From positions 4,032,001 through 4,096,000 of the forward strand of contig NZ_AP023189.1 in NCBI RefSeq assembly GCF_012767755.2: a stretch of DNA of 64,000 nt, written 5' to 3'. Both the position numbers and the translations under genes were made by a program. The notes beneath the pieces are model-generated. The model did no database searches. It saw only the letters and a program-made list of their open reading frames with translations, and was not told the DNA's origin. This DNA is from Pseudomonas tohonis (GTDB lineage Bacteria; Pseudomonadota; Gammaproteobacteria; Pseudomonadales; Pseudomonadaceae). Below, piece after piece: positions 17,558-25,620 of the stretch; the first letter of the stretch is position 1; the number at the start of each line of letters is the position of its first letter.

Positions 17558-17640
17558 AGGTCACAGCACGCCAGCCACGGACGACCGTGGTGCAGACGAA
17601 CACGGCGGGACGGCCCGTCATCCCTTTCGAGGGCTCCGCA

Positions 17641-20600
17641 ATGTTTGAAAAACTCCTGATCGCCAACCGCGGCGCCATCGCCTGCCGCATCCTCCGCACC
17701 CTGCGCCAGCTCGATGTGCGCGGCGTCGCCGTGTACGCCGAGGCGGATGCCGCCAGCCTGCACATCCAGCAGGCCGACGAGGCCCACAGCCTGGGTGACG
17801 GGCCGGCCGCCAGCACCTACCTGGTGGTGGACAAGATCCTCGCCGTGGCCCGCCAGAGCGGCGCCCAGGCGATCCACCCGGGCTACGGCTTCCTCTCCGA
17901 GAACGCCGCCTTCGCCGAAGCCTGCGAGGCGGCCGGCATCGCCTTCGTCGGGCCGACGCCCGCGCAGCTGCGCGTCTTCGGCCTCAAGCACACCGCCCGT
18001 GCCCTGGCCAAGGCCGAGGGGGTGCCGATGCTCGAAGGCACCGAACTGCTGGAAAGCCTCGACGCGGCGCTGGTGGTCGGCGAGCAGGTGGGCTACCCGG
18101 TGATGCTCAAGAGCACCGCCGGCGGTGGCGGCATCGGCATGCGCGTATGCCGCTCGGCCAGCGAGTTGAGCGAAGCCTTCGAGGCGGTGAAGCGCCTGGG
18201 GCAGAACAACTTCAGCGACGCCGGGGTGTTCATCGAGAAGTACATCCAGCGGGCCCGCCACCTGGAAGTGCAGGTGTTCGGCGATGGCCAGGGCGAGGTG
18301 ATCGCCCTCGGCGTGCGCGACTGCTCGGTGCAGCGGCGCAACCAGAAGGTGCTGGAGGAAACCCCCGCGCCCAACCTGCCCGCCGGCATGGCCGAGGCGC
18401 TCTGCGCCGCCGCCATCCAGCTGGCCAGGGCGGTCAGCTACCGCAGCGCCGGCACCGTGGAGTTCGTCTACGACAGCGAGGCCGAGCGCTTCTACTTCCT
18501 GGAGGTGAACACACGTCTGCAGGTGGAGCACGGCGTCACCGAACAGGTCTGGGGCGTCGACCTGGTGCGCTGGATGATCGAGCTGGCCGCCGGCACCCTG
18601 CCCCCGCTCGCCGAGCTGGCGAAGGGCCTGCGCCCCAGCGGCCACGCCATCCAGGCGCGGCTCTACGCCGAGGACCCGGGCCGCGACTTCCAGCCCAGCC
18701 CCGGGCTGCTCACCGCCGTGCGCTTCCCCGAGGCGGACGGCCGCGCCCTGCGCATCGACACCTGGGTGGAAGCGGGCTGCGAGATCCCGCCCTACTTCGA
18801 CCCGATGATCGCCAAGCTGATCACCTGGGCAGCGACCCGCGATGAGGCCAGCGTCGCCCTCGACCGCGCCCTGGCCGACACGCAGCTCTACGGCGTGGAA
18901 AGCAACCGCGACTACCTGCGGCAGATCCTGGTCGACGCGCCTTTCGCCAGCGGCCAGCCCTGGACCCGCTGCCTGGAACACCTCGCCTACCGCGCCCACA
19001 CCGTCGAGGTGCTCGGCGCCGGCACCCAGACCACCGTGCAGGACTACCCCGGCCGCCTCGGCTACTGGGCCGTGGGCGTGCCGCCATCCGGCCCCATGGA
19101 CAGCCGCGCCCTGCGCCTGGGCAACCGCTTGCTGGGCAATGAAGCAGGCGCCGCCGCGCTGGAAATCACCATGAGCGGCCCCGCCCTGCGCTTCAACACC
19201 GACGCGGTGGTGGCCGTCACCGGCGCCCCCATCCCGCTCAGCCTCGACGGCCAGCCGCAGCCACTGGGCACTGCGATCCTGGTGCCCGCCGGCGCCACCC
19301 TCGCCCTCGGCACCATCGCCGGGGCCGGCGCGCGCAGCTACCTGTGCCTGCGCGGCGGCCTGCAGGTGCCGGACTACCTGGGCAGCAAGAGCACCTTCAC
19401 CCTCGGCCAGTTCGGCGGCCACGGCGGCCGCGCCCTGCGGGCCGGCGACGTGCTGCACCTGGCGCCCTTGGCCGACCGCGCAGCCGGCGCCCGCCTGCCC
19501 AAAGCCCTGTACCCACCGCTGCCCGAGGTGCGCCGCCTCCGCGTGATCTACGGCCCCCACGGCGCACCGGAGTATTTCACCCCGGCCTCTATCGAGACCT
19601 TCTTCGCCACCGCCTGGGAAGTGCACTTCAACTCCAGCCGTACCGGCGTGCGCCTGATCGGCCCGAAGCCGGAATGGGTGCGCGAAAGCGGCGGCGAAGC
19701 CGGCCTGCACCCCTCCAACATCCACGACAACCCCTACGCCATAGGCGCGGTGGACTTCACCGGCGACATGCCGGTGATCCTCGGCCCGGACGGCCCCAGC
19801 CTGGGCGGCTTCGTCTGCCCGGTGACGGTGATCGAGGCCGACCTCTGGCAGCTCGGCCAGCTCAAGGCCGGCGACAAGGTCCGCTTCGAGCCGGTGGATA
19901 TCGCCACGGCGCGGGCCTTGGCCAAGGCAGGTGACCGCGAATGCACCACCCTCCGTGGGAGCGAATTCATTCGCGATGCGGGTAGCAGCCAAATCGCGGA
20001 TGAATCCGCGCCTCGAGGTGCGGCCGAGCTGTCGAGCCCCATCGTCCTCGACCTCGGGCAGGACGCCACTCGCCTGGTCGCGCGCCTCTCCGGCGACACC
20101 CACCTGCTGCTGGAGATCGGCGCGGCGGAGCTGGACCTGGTGCTGCGCTTCCGGGGTCACGCGCTGATGCAGGCGCTGGAGGCCGAGGCGCTGGAAGGCG
20201 TCATCGACCTCACCCCCGGCATCCGCTCGCTGCAGGTGCACTACCAGCCGGAAACCCTGCCCCTGGAGCGCCTGCTGCAGGTGGTCGCGGGGCTCTGGGA
20301 CGGCGTCTGCGCCGCCGGCGACCTCGCCGTGCCGTCGCGCATCGTCCACCTGCCGCTGTCCTGGGACGACCCGGCCTGCCAGCTGGCCATCGAGAAGTAC
20401 ATGACCACGGTGCGCAAGGACGCGCCCTGGTGCCCGAGCAACCTGGAGTTCATCCGCCGCATCAACGACCTGCCCAACCTCGACGAGGTGCAGCGCACCG
20501 TGTTCGACGCCCGCTACCTGGTGATGGGCCTGGGCGACGTCTACCTCGGCGCACCGGTAGCCACGCCGCTGGACCCGCGCCACCGCCTGGTGACCACCAA

Positions 20601-21282
20601 GTACAACCCGGCACGCACCTGGACGGCGGAGAACTCCGTGGGCATCGGCGGCGCCTACATGTGCGTCTACGGCATGGAAGGCCCCGGCGGCTATCAGTTC
20701 GTCGGCCGCACCCTGCAGATGTGGAACCGCTACCGCAAGGTGGCCGCCTTCGACGGCAAGCCCTGGCTGCTGCGCTTCTTCGACCAGATCCGCTTCTACC
20801 CGGTGAGTGCCGACGAACTGCTGCGCATCCGCCGCGACTTCCCCCTGGGCCGCTTCCCGCTGCGCATCGAGCACAGCGAGCTGCGACTGGCGGACTACCA
20901 GGCCTTCCTCGCCGCCGAGGCCGAGGGCATCGCCGCCTTCCGCGCCCAGCAGCAGGCAGCGTTCAACGCCGAGCGCGAACGCTGGATCGCCTCCGGCCAG
21001 GCGCATTTCGACAGCGAGGACCCGGCGCCGGAGCTGGGCGAAGACGCCCCGCTGGACGCCGGCCAGCACGCCATCGAAAGCCATATCGCCGGCAACCTCT
21101 GGCAGGTGCAGGTGGAGGCCGGCGCCAGCGTGAAGGCCGGTGACGTGCTGGTGATCCTGGAGTCGATGAAGATGGAGATCCCCCTCACCGCCCCGCGCGA
21201 TGGCGTGGTCCGCGAAGTCCGCGTGCAACCCGGCTCCCCGGTGCGCGCCGGGCAGCGGGTGGTGGTGCTGGAGGAGGCGTAG
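17641..21282 (+). CDS. Guanidine carboxylase (urea carboxylase family, biotin-dependent)
   Basis: The 1213-residue single-chain enzyme has biotin carboxylase first (about 1-450: MFEKLLIANRGAIACRI, ATP-grasp GGGGIGMR, EVNTRLQVEHGVTE). Next come the AHS2-like carboxyltransferase module (about 465-760: TVQDYPGRLGYWAVGVPPSG) and the AHS1-like module (about 800-1010). The biotinyl domain is at the end with Lys1177 in ESMKMEI. It carboxylates guanidine with bicarbonate and ATP. Urea carboxylases share this plan, but the guanidine-I riboswitch and the DUF1989 pair point to guanidine. The ATG at 17641 fits the conserved N-terminus; a longer GTG frame from 17587 adds no homology. Oddly, residues about 772-792 are encoded by a REPIN-like insertion lying between the two carboxyltransferase modules, in frame. 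The allophanate hydrolase normally found next door is instead at 58652. Confidence 0.93.
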   Translation: MFEKLLIANRGAIACRILRTLRQLDVRGVAVYAEADAASLHIQQADEAHSLGDGPAASTYLVVDKILAVARQSGAQAIHPGYGFLSENAAFAEACEAAGIAFVGPTPAQLRVFGLKHTARALAKAEGVPMLEGTELLESLDAALVVGEQVGYPVMLKSTAGGGGIGMRVCRSASELSEAFEAVKRLGQNNFSDAGVFIEKYIQRARHLEVQVFGDGQGEVIALGVRDCSVQRRNQKVLEETPAPNLPAGMAEALCAAAIQLARAVSYRSAGTVEFVYDSEAERFYFLEVNTRLQVEHGVTEQVWGVDLVRWMIELAAGTLPPLAELAKGLRPSGHAIQARLYAEDPGRDFQPSPGLLTAVRFPEADGRALRIDTWVEAGCEIPPYFDPMIAKLITWAATRDEASVALDRALADTQLYGVESNRDYLRQILVDAPFASGQPWTRCLEHLAYRAHTVEVLGAGTQTTVQDYPGRLGYWAVGVPPSGPMDSRALRLGNRLLGNEAGAAALEITMSGPALRFNTDAVVAVTGAPIPLSLDGQPQPLGTAILVPAGATLALGTIAGAGARSYLCLRGGLQVPDYLGSKSTFTLGQFGGHGGRALRAGDVLHLAPLADRAAGARLPKALYPPLPEVRRLRVIYGPHGAPEYFTPASIETFFATAWEVHFNSSRTGVRLIGPKPEWVRESGGEAGLHPSNIHDNPYAIGAVDFTGDMPVILGPDGPSLGGFVCPVTVIEADLWQLGQLKAGDKVRFEPVDIATARALAKAGDRECTTLRGSEFIRDAGSSQIADESAPRGAAELSSPIVLDLGQDATRLVARLSGDTHLLLEIGAAELDLVLRFRGHALMQALEAEALEGVIDLTPGIRSLQVHYQPETLPLERLLQVVAGLWDGVCAAGDLAVPSRIVHLPLSWDDPACQLAIEKYMTTVRKDAPWCPSNLEFIRRINDLPNLDEVQRTVFDARYLVMGLGDVYLGAPVATPLDPRHRLVTTKYNPARTWTAENSVGIGGAYMCVYGMEGPGGYQFVGRTLQMWNRYRKVAAFDGKPWLLRFFDQIRFYPVSADELLRIRRDFPLGRFPLRIEHSELRLADYQAFLAAEAEGIAAFRAQQQAAFNAERERWIASGQAHFDSEDPAPELGEDAPLDAGQHAIESHIAGNLWQVQVEAGASVKAGDVLVILESMKMEIPLTAPRDGVVREVRVQPGSPVRAGQRVVVLEEA
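19954..20016. repeat. REPIN-like doublet inside the guanidine carboxylase gene, in frame
   Basis: Arm 1 (19954-19979) contains GGGAGCGAATTCATTCGCGA, identical to intergenic copies at 21402 and, reversed, at 35348 and 47170. Arm 2 (19991-20016) is an inverted, diverged copy with CGCGGATGAATCCGCG. The spacer is 11 bases. It is read through as GSEFIRDAG...QIADESAPRG with no stop and keeps the frame. Confidence 0.88.
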
Positions 21283-21305
21283 GGGCCCCGAACGGCGCCT
21301 CATCC

Positions 21306-21501
21306 TGTAGGGGCGAATTCATTCGCCAAGCGGTGCGCAGCAGCGCCTCTTCGCGAGCAGAGCTCGCTCCTACAAAGCAGCGCCCAACAGGCCTCGCCTT
21401 GTAGGAGCGAATTCATTCGCGATGGATCATCCGGCCGCTCGCAGCAAGGTGCCGGCGGCGGGTCTTTCGCGGCTGAAGCCGCTCCCACGAGGCCGTGCCC
21501 G
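21306..21501. repeat. Array of four REP arms in alternating orientation (two REPINs)
   Basis: Arms at about 21307-21328 (GTAGGGGCGAATTCATTCGCC), 21350-21375 (reverse, GCGAGCAGAGCTCGCTCCTAC), 21401-21425 (GTAGGAGCGAATTCATTCGCG) and 21468-21500 (reverse, CGCGGCTGAAGCCGCTCCCAC). They fill most of the 322-base gap after the carboxylase gene. Each pair can fold as a REPIN. No gene is seen here. The array may act as the transcription or decay boundary of the guanidine operon. Confidence 0.88.
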
Positions 21502-21604
21502 GTGCCATAAAGCGACCCCTGTCGCGCGCCCGCATACTGCGCATTGCCCATCCACCTCGACGGCTCTAGAGTGCACGGCGGCAACGCACGCAAAAGGACC
21601 CGCC

Positions 21605-22678
21605 ATGCAGCCGCAGAACCGCGACCAGGCACAACAACGCGCAGACGATATCCAGGCCTTCCAGCGTGAAGCCGCACGCCTGCGCCAGGAGCAGGCGCTG
21701 CCCCTGGACGACGCGCAGATGGCGCGCCTGGGCGAACACCACCGCCGGGTGCTGGCCGACTTCCACGGCCGCTTCGATATCGACCCCGACAAGCAGGCCC
21801 GCCGCCTGTCCCTGAGCATGCGTATCGCCTCGTTGCTGGGGGCACTGGCCCTGGGCGCCAGCCTGCTGTTCTTCTTCTACCAGTTCTGGGGCCTGCTGCC
21901 GGAGAACGCACAGGTTGCGATCCTGGTCGCCGCCCCGCTGCTGGGCCTGGCGCTGACCTGGCAGGTGCGCCGCCGCGACCCGTCCGGCTACTTCAGCAAG
22001 CTGGCGGCGATGCTCACCTTCGTCGCCTTCGTGCTCGACCTGGTGATGCTCGGGCAGGTGTTCAACATCACGCCCTCCGACCGCGCCTTCCTCGCCTGGG
22101 GCGCCTTCGCCCTCCTGCTCGCCTATGGCTGCGACGCGCGCCTGCTGCTGGTGGCCGGGCTGGTCTGCCTGATGGGCTTCATCTCCGCCCGGGTCGGCAG
22201 CTGGGGCGGCTGCTACTGGCTGCAGGTCGGCGAGCGGCCGGAGAACTTCCTGCCCGCCGCCGTGGCGGTGTTCCTGGTGCCGCAGTTCATCAGCCAGGCC
22301 GGGTACGCCGGTTTCGCCGCCACCTACCGCCTGGTGGGGCTGATCACCCTGTTCCTCACCCTGCTGGTCCTCGCCAACTGGGGCAGCGCCAGCTACCTGC
22401 CCGGCAACCACGACCTGATCGAGGGCGGCTACCAGTTGGCGGGCTTCATGCTCTCCGCGCTGGGCATCTGGCTCGGTGTGCGCCGCGACTGGCCGGAAGT
22501 GGTCAACGGCGCCCTGACCTTCTTCATCATCTTCCTCTACACCAAGCTCTTCGACTGGTGGTGGGAGCTGATGCCCAAGTACCTGTTCTTCCTGCTGCTC
22601 GGCCTGATCGCCGTGCTGATCCTGCTGGTCCTGGGCCGCCTGCGCCGCAGCTGGCTGAAAGAGGAGGAACGCCCATGA
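21605..22678 (+). CDS. DUF2157/DUF4401-type multi-spanning membrane protein
   Basis: The 357-residue protein has a soluble, charged N-terminal helical region (about 1-70, with QREAARLRQEQALPL) and then about 9-10 TM helices. This is the layout of DUF2157/DUF4401 proteins, a family of unknown function. It overlaps the next gene by four bases (ATGA at 22675-22678), which encodes a GDYXXLXY protein. These two families are commonly paired, so they probably act together in the inner membrane. ATG at 21605 follows AAAGGA; the upstream in-frame extension runs into the REP array and is rejected. Confidence 0.85.
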   Translation: MQPQNRDQAQQRADDIQAFQREAARLRQEQALPLDDAQMARLGEHHRRVLADFHGRFDIDPDKQARRLSLSMRIASLLGALALGASLLFFFYQFWGLLPENAQVAILVAAPLLGLALTWQVRRRDPSGYFSKLAAMLTFVAFVLDLVMLGQVFNITPSDRAFLAWGAFALLLAYGCDARLLLVAGLVCLMGFISARVGSWGGCYWLQVGERPENFLPAAVAVFLVPQFISQAGYAGFAATYRLVGLITLFLTLLVLANWGSASYLPGNHDLIEGGYQLAGFMLSALGIWLGVRRDWPEVVNGALTFFIIFLYTKLFDWWWELMPKYLFFLLLGLIAVLILLVLGRLRRSWLKEEERP

Positions 22679-23502
22679 GCGCCTTCGACCGCACGTACGC
22701 CCTGCCCGCCGCCCTGGCCCTGGTGCTGGCCACCAATGCCGTGGTGCTCGGCGGCGCCTGGTACAACCGCTCGGGCGAGCCCGAAAGCAGCCTGCGCCTG
22801 ACCCAGCGGGAAGTGCACCGCGACTTCGACAGCTTCGGCTGGGGCCGGGACGAGAACAGCGGCCTGGCGCTGGACCTCGACTGGCGCGTGCTGCCACTCG
22901 ACGATGAGACCGGGCGCTACCGCGGCGACTGGCTGGAGGCCGACCGGCTCATCGAGCTCGGCTTCCCGCCCTACGAGGCGGGGGGTGGCGAAATCGACCT
23001 GAACACCCGCGAAGCCTTCCTGGTCCTGGAGCTCGACGGCCCCGCCCACCAGCAGGCCCTGCGCCGCGCCGAGGAGCAGCTGCGCGAGGCGGGCGAGGCC
23101 CTGGCCCGCGACCCAGGCGATGAGGAACGCCAGGAACGCGAAGCGGATGCCCGCAAGGCCCTGGAGGAAGAGCGCGAGACCGCCAGCCGGCTGTTCGTAG
23201 TGGACGTCGGCCTCGATGCCGAGGCGCTGCGCGCGCGCCACCCCGATCGCCAGCGCTATGCCGTGGTGCGGGGCGAGATCTACGCCTGGCTGCGCACCGA
23301 CGGCACCAGGACGCGCATGGTGGGCCAGGTCTCGCGGCTCGCGGTGCCGGCCGTGCAGGTGCCCCTGCGCTGGCGCGAGGCGCTGGACCGCCAGGTGCGC
23401 GACAGCGCCTACCTGCCGTCCAAGGGGCCGCTGGAGCTGCAGCTGAACTTCGGCAAGCGCCTGGAGCCGTGGATCAGCGAGGTGGTCGTACCCGCAGGAT
23501 GA
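22675..23502 (+). CDS. GDYXXLXY domain protein, partner of the preceding membrane protein
   Basis: The 275 residues begin with one TM helix (about 10-28) and continue as an extracytoplasmic domain. The name-giving motif appears near residue 81 as RGDWLEAD in a region matching GDYxxLxY, although the aromatic positions are not kept. A charged helical insert follows (about 115-165, EEQLREAGEALARDPGDEERQ). The protein has no known activity. The start overlaps the stop of the DUF2157 gene, indicating coupled translation. Downstream, 79 bases separate it from a diguanylate cyclase gene. Confidence 0.78.
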   Translation: MSAFDRTYALPAALALVLATNAVVLGGAWYNRSGEPESSLRLTQREVHRDFDSFGWGRDENSGLALDLDWRVLPLDDETGRYRGDWLEADRLIELGFPPYEAGGGEIDLNTREAFLVLELDGPAHQQALRRAEEQLREAGEALARDPGDEERQEREADARKALEEERETASRLFVVDVGLDAEALRARHPDRQRYAVVRGEIYAWLRTDGTRTRMVGQVSRLAVPAVQVPLRWREALDRQVRDSAYLPSKGPLELQLNFGKRLEPWISEVVVPAG

Positions 23503-23581
23503 AAGACGGGGCACGCCACCCGTGACGCGGCCCCGACGAGTGGATAGCATAGTGCCATTCGACCAGGGACCCCCTCGCCCG

Positions 23582-25066
23582 ATGCCTTCCAGCCCCCGTT
23601 CCAGAAAGAGCCAGCACCTGCTGGTGGTGCTGCTCGTGCTGCTGCTCGCCAGCGGCTTCCTCGTCACCTCGCTGGTGAGTTACTACGCCTCCCTGGAGTC
23701 GATCCGCGACAGCATCGTCAACACCGAGCTGCCGCTGACCTCGGACAATGTCTACTCGGAGATCCAGAAGGACCTGGTACGGCCCATCCTCATCTCCTCG
23801 ATGATGAGCCGCGACACCTTCCTGCGCGACTGGGCCATGCAGGGCGAGCAGGACCCGGGGCAGATGACCCGCTACCTGCGCGAGGTGCAGGAACACTACG
23901 GGGCCTTCACCAGCTTCTACATCTCCGAACGCACCCAGACCTACTACCAGGCCAAGGGCGTGCTGAAGAAAGTGCGCGAGGACGAGCCACGCGACGTCTG
24001 GTACTACCGCGTGCGCGACATGAAGGAGCCCTACGAGATCAATGTCGACGTCGACATGGCCAACCAGGACCGCCTGACCATCTTCATCAACTACAAGGTG
24101 CTGGACTACGACGGCCGCTTCATCGGCGCCACCGGCGTGGGCCTGACGGTGGATGCGGTGGTCAAGCTGATCGACGCCTACCAGGAACGCTACGAGCGCT
24201 CCATCTACTTCGTCGACACCAGCGGCAAGCTGGTGCTGACCAGTGCCCAGGGCGGGCCGATGGGGGCGCAGGTCGGGCAGAACCTGGCGGATATCGATGG
24301 CATGCGCGACCTGGTGGCCAAGTTGCCGCGCCCCCAGGGCGGCGACTTCACCTGGAGCGAACAGGGCGACAGCCACTACCTGAACGTGCGCTTCATTCCC
24401 GAACTGGACTGGTACCTGTTCGTCGACAAGGCCGAGGAAGGAGCGCTGTCGCACATCCGCAACACGCTCTACCTCAACCTGCTCATCTGCCTGGCGGTCA
24501 CCAGCGTGGTGCTGATCCTGCTCAACCTGCTGATGCGCCGCTACCAGCTACGCATCGCCGCGCTGGCCACCACCGACGTGCTCACCGGCCTGCCCAACCG
24601 CCGGGGCTTCGACATCCTCGCCGGCCAGGCACTGCAGGAGGCCCGCCACGAACAGCGCCCACTCACCGCCCTGCTGCTGGACCTCGACCATTTCAAGCAG
24701 CTCAACGACAGCCACGGCCACCTGGCCGGCGACCAGGTGCTGCAGGGTTTCGCGCAGAACCTGAAAAGCGGCCTGCGCCAGTCGGACATCATCTGCCGCT
24801 GGGGTGGCGAGGAGTTCATCCTGCTTCTCAAGGACACCGGCACCGCCACGGCCTTCGAACTGGCGGAGAAGATCCGCGAGCAGGTGCAGGCGCAGCGCTA
24901 CCGCTTCGAGGGCAAGGAACTGCAGGTGACGGTGAGCATCGGCCTGGCCGAGATGCACCAGGACGACAGCCTGCACAGCCTGATCGGCCACGCCGACCGC
25001 GCGCTCTATCGGGCCAAGCAGGCAGGACGCAACCGCGTGTGCAGCGAGCCGGGCGGCGGGGAGTGA
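23582..25066 (+). CDS. Membrane diguanylate cyclase with a periplasmic dCACHE-like sensor
   Basis: The 494-residue protein has a TM helix (about 11-33), a periplasmic ligand-binding region (about 34-290, with YINYKVLDYDGRFIGATGVGL-like CACHE features such as DVWYYRVRD), a second TM (about 302-325) and a GGDEF domain. The active motif is GGEEF, and an RQSD inhibitory site stands five residues before it, so the enzyme should make c-di-GMP and be product-inhibited. CACHE domains of this kind bind small metabolites such as amino acids or organic acids. The ATG at 23582 puts the first TM near the N-terminus; a start at 23522 would add 20 residues. It could supply c-di-GMP read by LapD, but nothing in the sequence shows that pairing. 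Confidence 0.88.
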   Translation: MPSSPRSRKSQHLLVVLLVLLLASGFLVTSLVSYYASLESIRDSIVNTELPLTSDNVYSEIQKDLVRPILISSMMSRDTFLRDWAMQGEQDPGQMTRYLREVQEHYGAFTSFYISERTQTYYQAKGVLKKVREDEPRDVWYYRVRDMKEPYEINVDVDMANQDRLTIFINYKVLDYDGRFIGATGVGLTVDAVVKLIDAYQERYERSIYFVDTSGKLVLTSAQGGPMGAQVGQNLADIDGMRDLVAKLPRPQGGDFTWSEQGDSHYLNVRFIPELDWYLFVDKAEEGALSHIRNTLYLNLLICLAVTSVVLILLNLLMRRYQLRIAALATTDVLTGLPNRRGFDILAGQALQEARHEQRPLTALLLDLDHFKQLNDSHGHLAGDQVLQGFAQNLKSGLRQSDIICRWGGEEFILLLKDTGTATAFELAEKIREQVQAQRYRFEGKELQVTVSIGLAEMHQDDSLHSLIGHADRALYRAKQAGRNRVCSEPGGGE

Positions 25067-25106
25067 CGGGAGGCGGAACGCTTGGTTACGGTGAGCGCGG
25101 TGCGGC

Positions 25107-25295
25107 TCAGGCCATCACATCGATGGTGTTGCCGAGGTTCGGCGGGTTGCTCGACACCGGCGACGGCACCGCCTCCAGCAGCGCCAGGGCGCTTTGCGAC
25201 TGAATGTCCATCGACTGCTTGAGCACGGCGATCTGCACCTTCATGGCGAGCTGGGCGGCGCTGGCGTCGGAGATGGAAGCGGCGGATACGTCCAC
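25107..25295 (-). CDS. YjfB-like putative motility protein (62 aa, GTG start)
   Basis: The 62 residues beginning VDVSAASISDASAAQLAMKV match the small YjfB/putative motility protein family (PF14070 type): an N-terminal helical segment, then KQSMDIQSQSALALLEAV, then a Pro/Asn-rich tail with a conserved NPPNLGNTIDVMA-like end. The start is set at GTG 25295, since homologues begin with MDVSAAS. The ribosome site is weak (GGGA about 11 bases upstream). Function unknown, despite the name. It is convergent with the cyclase gene and stands alone. Confidence 0.78.
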   Translation of the reverse strand: MDVSAASISDASAAQLAMKVQIAVLKQSMDIQSQSALALLEAVPSPVSSNPPNLGNTIDVMA

Positions 25296-25420
25296 GCTTT
25301 TCGAGTCCCGGGGGCGGTGTGTTCGGGGTGGATTCTGAGGCCCATCGGGGCCCCTGAAAAGCACCGTCAGTCGCCTGAAACCCGCGCCGTTGCGCTTGCG
25401 GCAGCATTCTGGGCCGCTCT

Positions 25421-25516
25421 TGTAGGGGCGACTTCAGTTGCCAAGCAGCCCGCAGGGCTGCCCTGTCGGCCACCGGGGCCACTGCGTTGCCCATGGGCGA
25501 ATGAATTCGCCCCTAC
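25421..25516. repeat. REPIN with diverged ends in the gap before tamB
   Basis: GTAGGGGCGACTTCAGTTGCC at 25422 and, inverted, GGGCGAATGAATTCGCCCCTAC ending at 25515. A separate hairpin-like run, ATGGGGTTCGCTTCGCTCTACCCAT, lies near 25550. The 25296-25620 gap has no gene that I can support. Confidence 0.8.
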
Positions 25517-25620
25517 ACCAACCGTCCGGTCAAACCGTGCCGATCCGCATGGGGTTCGCTTCGCTCTACCCATCCTGCGTGCTTGCATTGAGTTCACCTC
25601 GACGTCGGTTGCCTGCCCAC

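Noticed and set aside
17641..21282. Plain urea carboxylase
   Set aside because: Sequence family is shared, but the guanidine-I riboswitch and the DUF1989 deiminase pair fit guanidine. Urea would not need those subunits. Kept as an alternative only.
16675..21303. Very long open frame on the minus strand opposite the guanidine operon (about 1500 codons)
   Set aside because: It is the mirror of the GC-rich carboxylase and deiminase genes; its protein is a repetitive Ala/Gly/Val/His/Gln mix without domains, as expected from high GC third positions.
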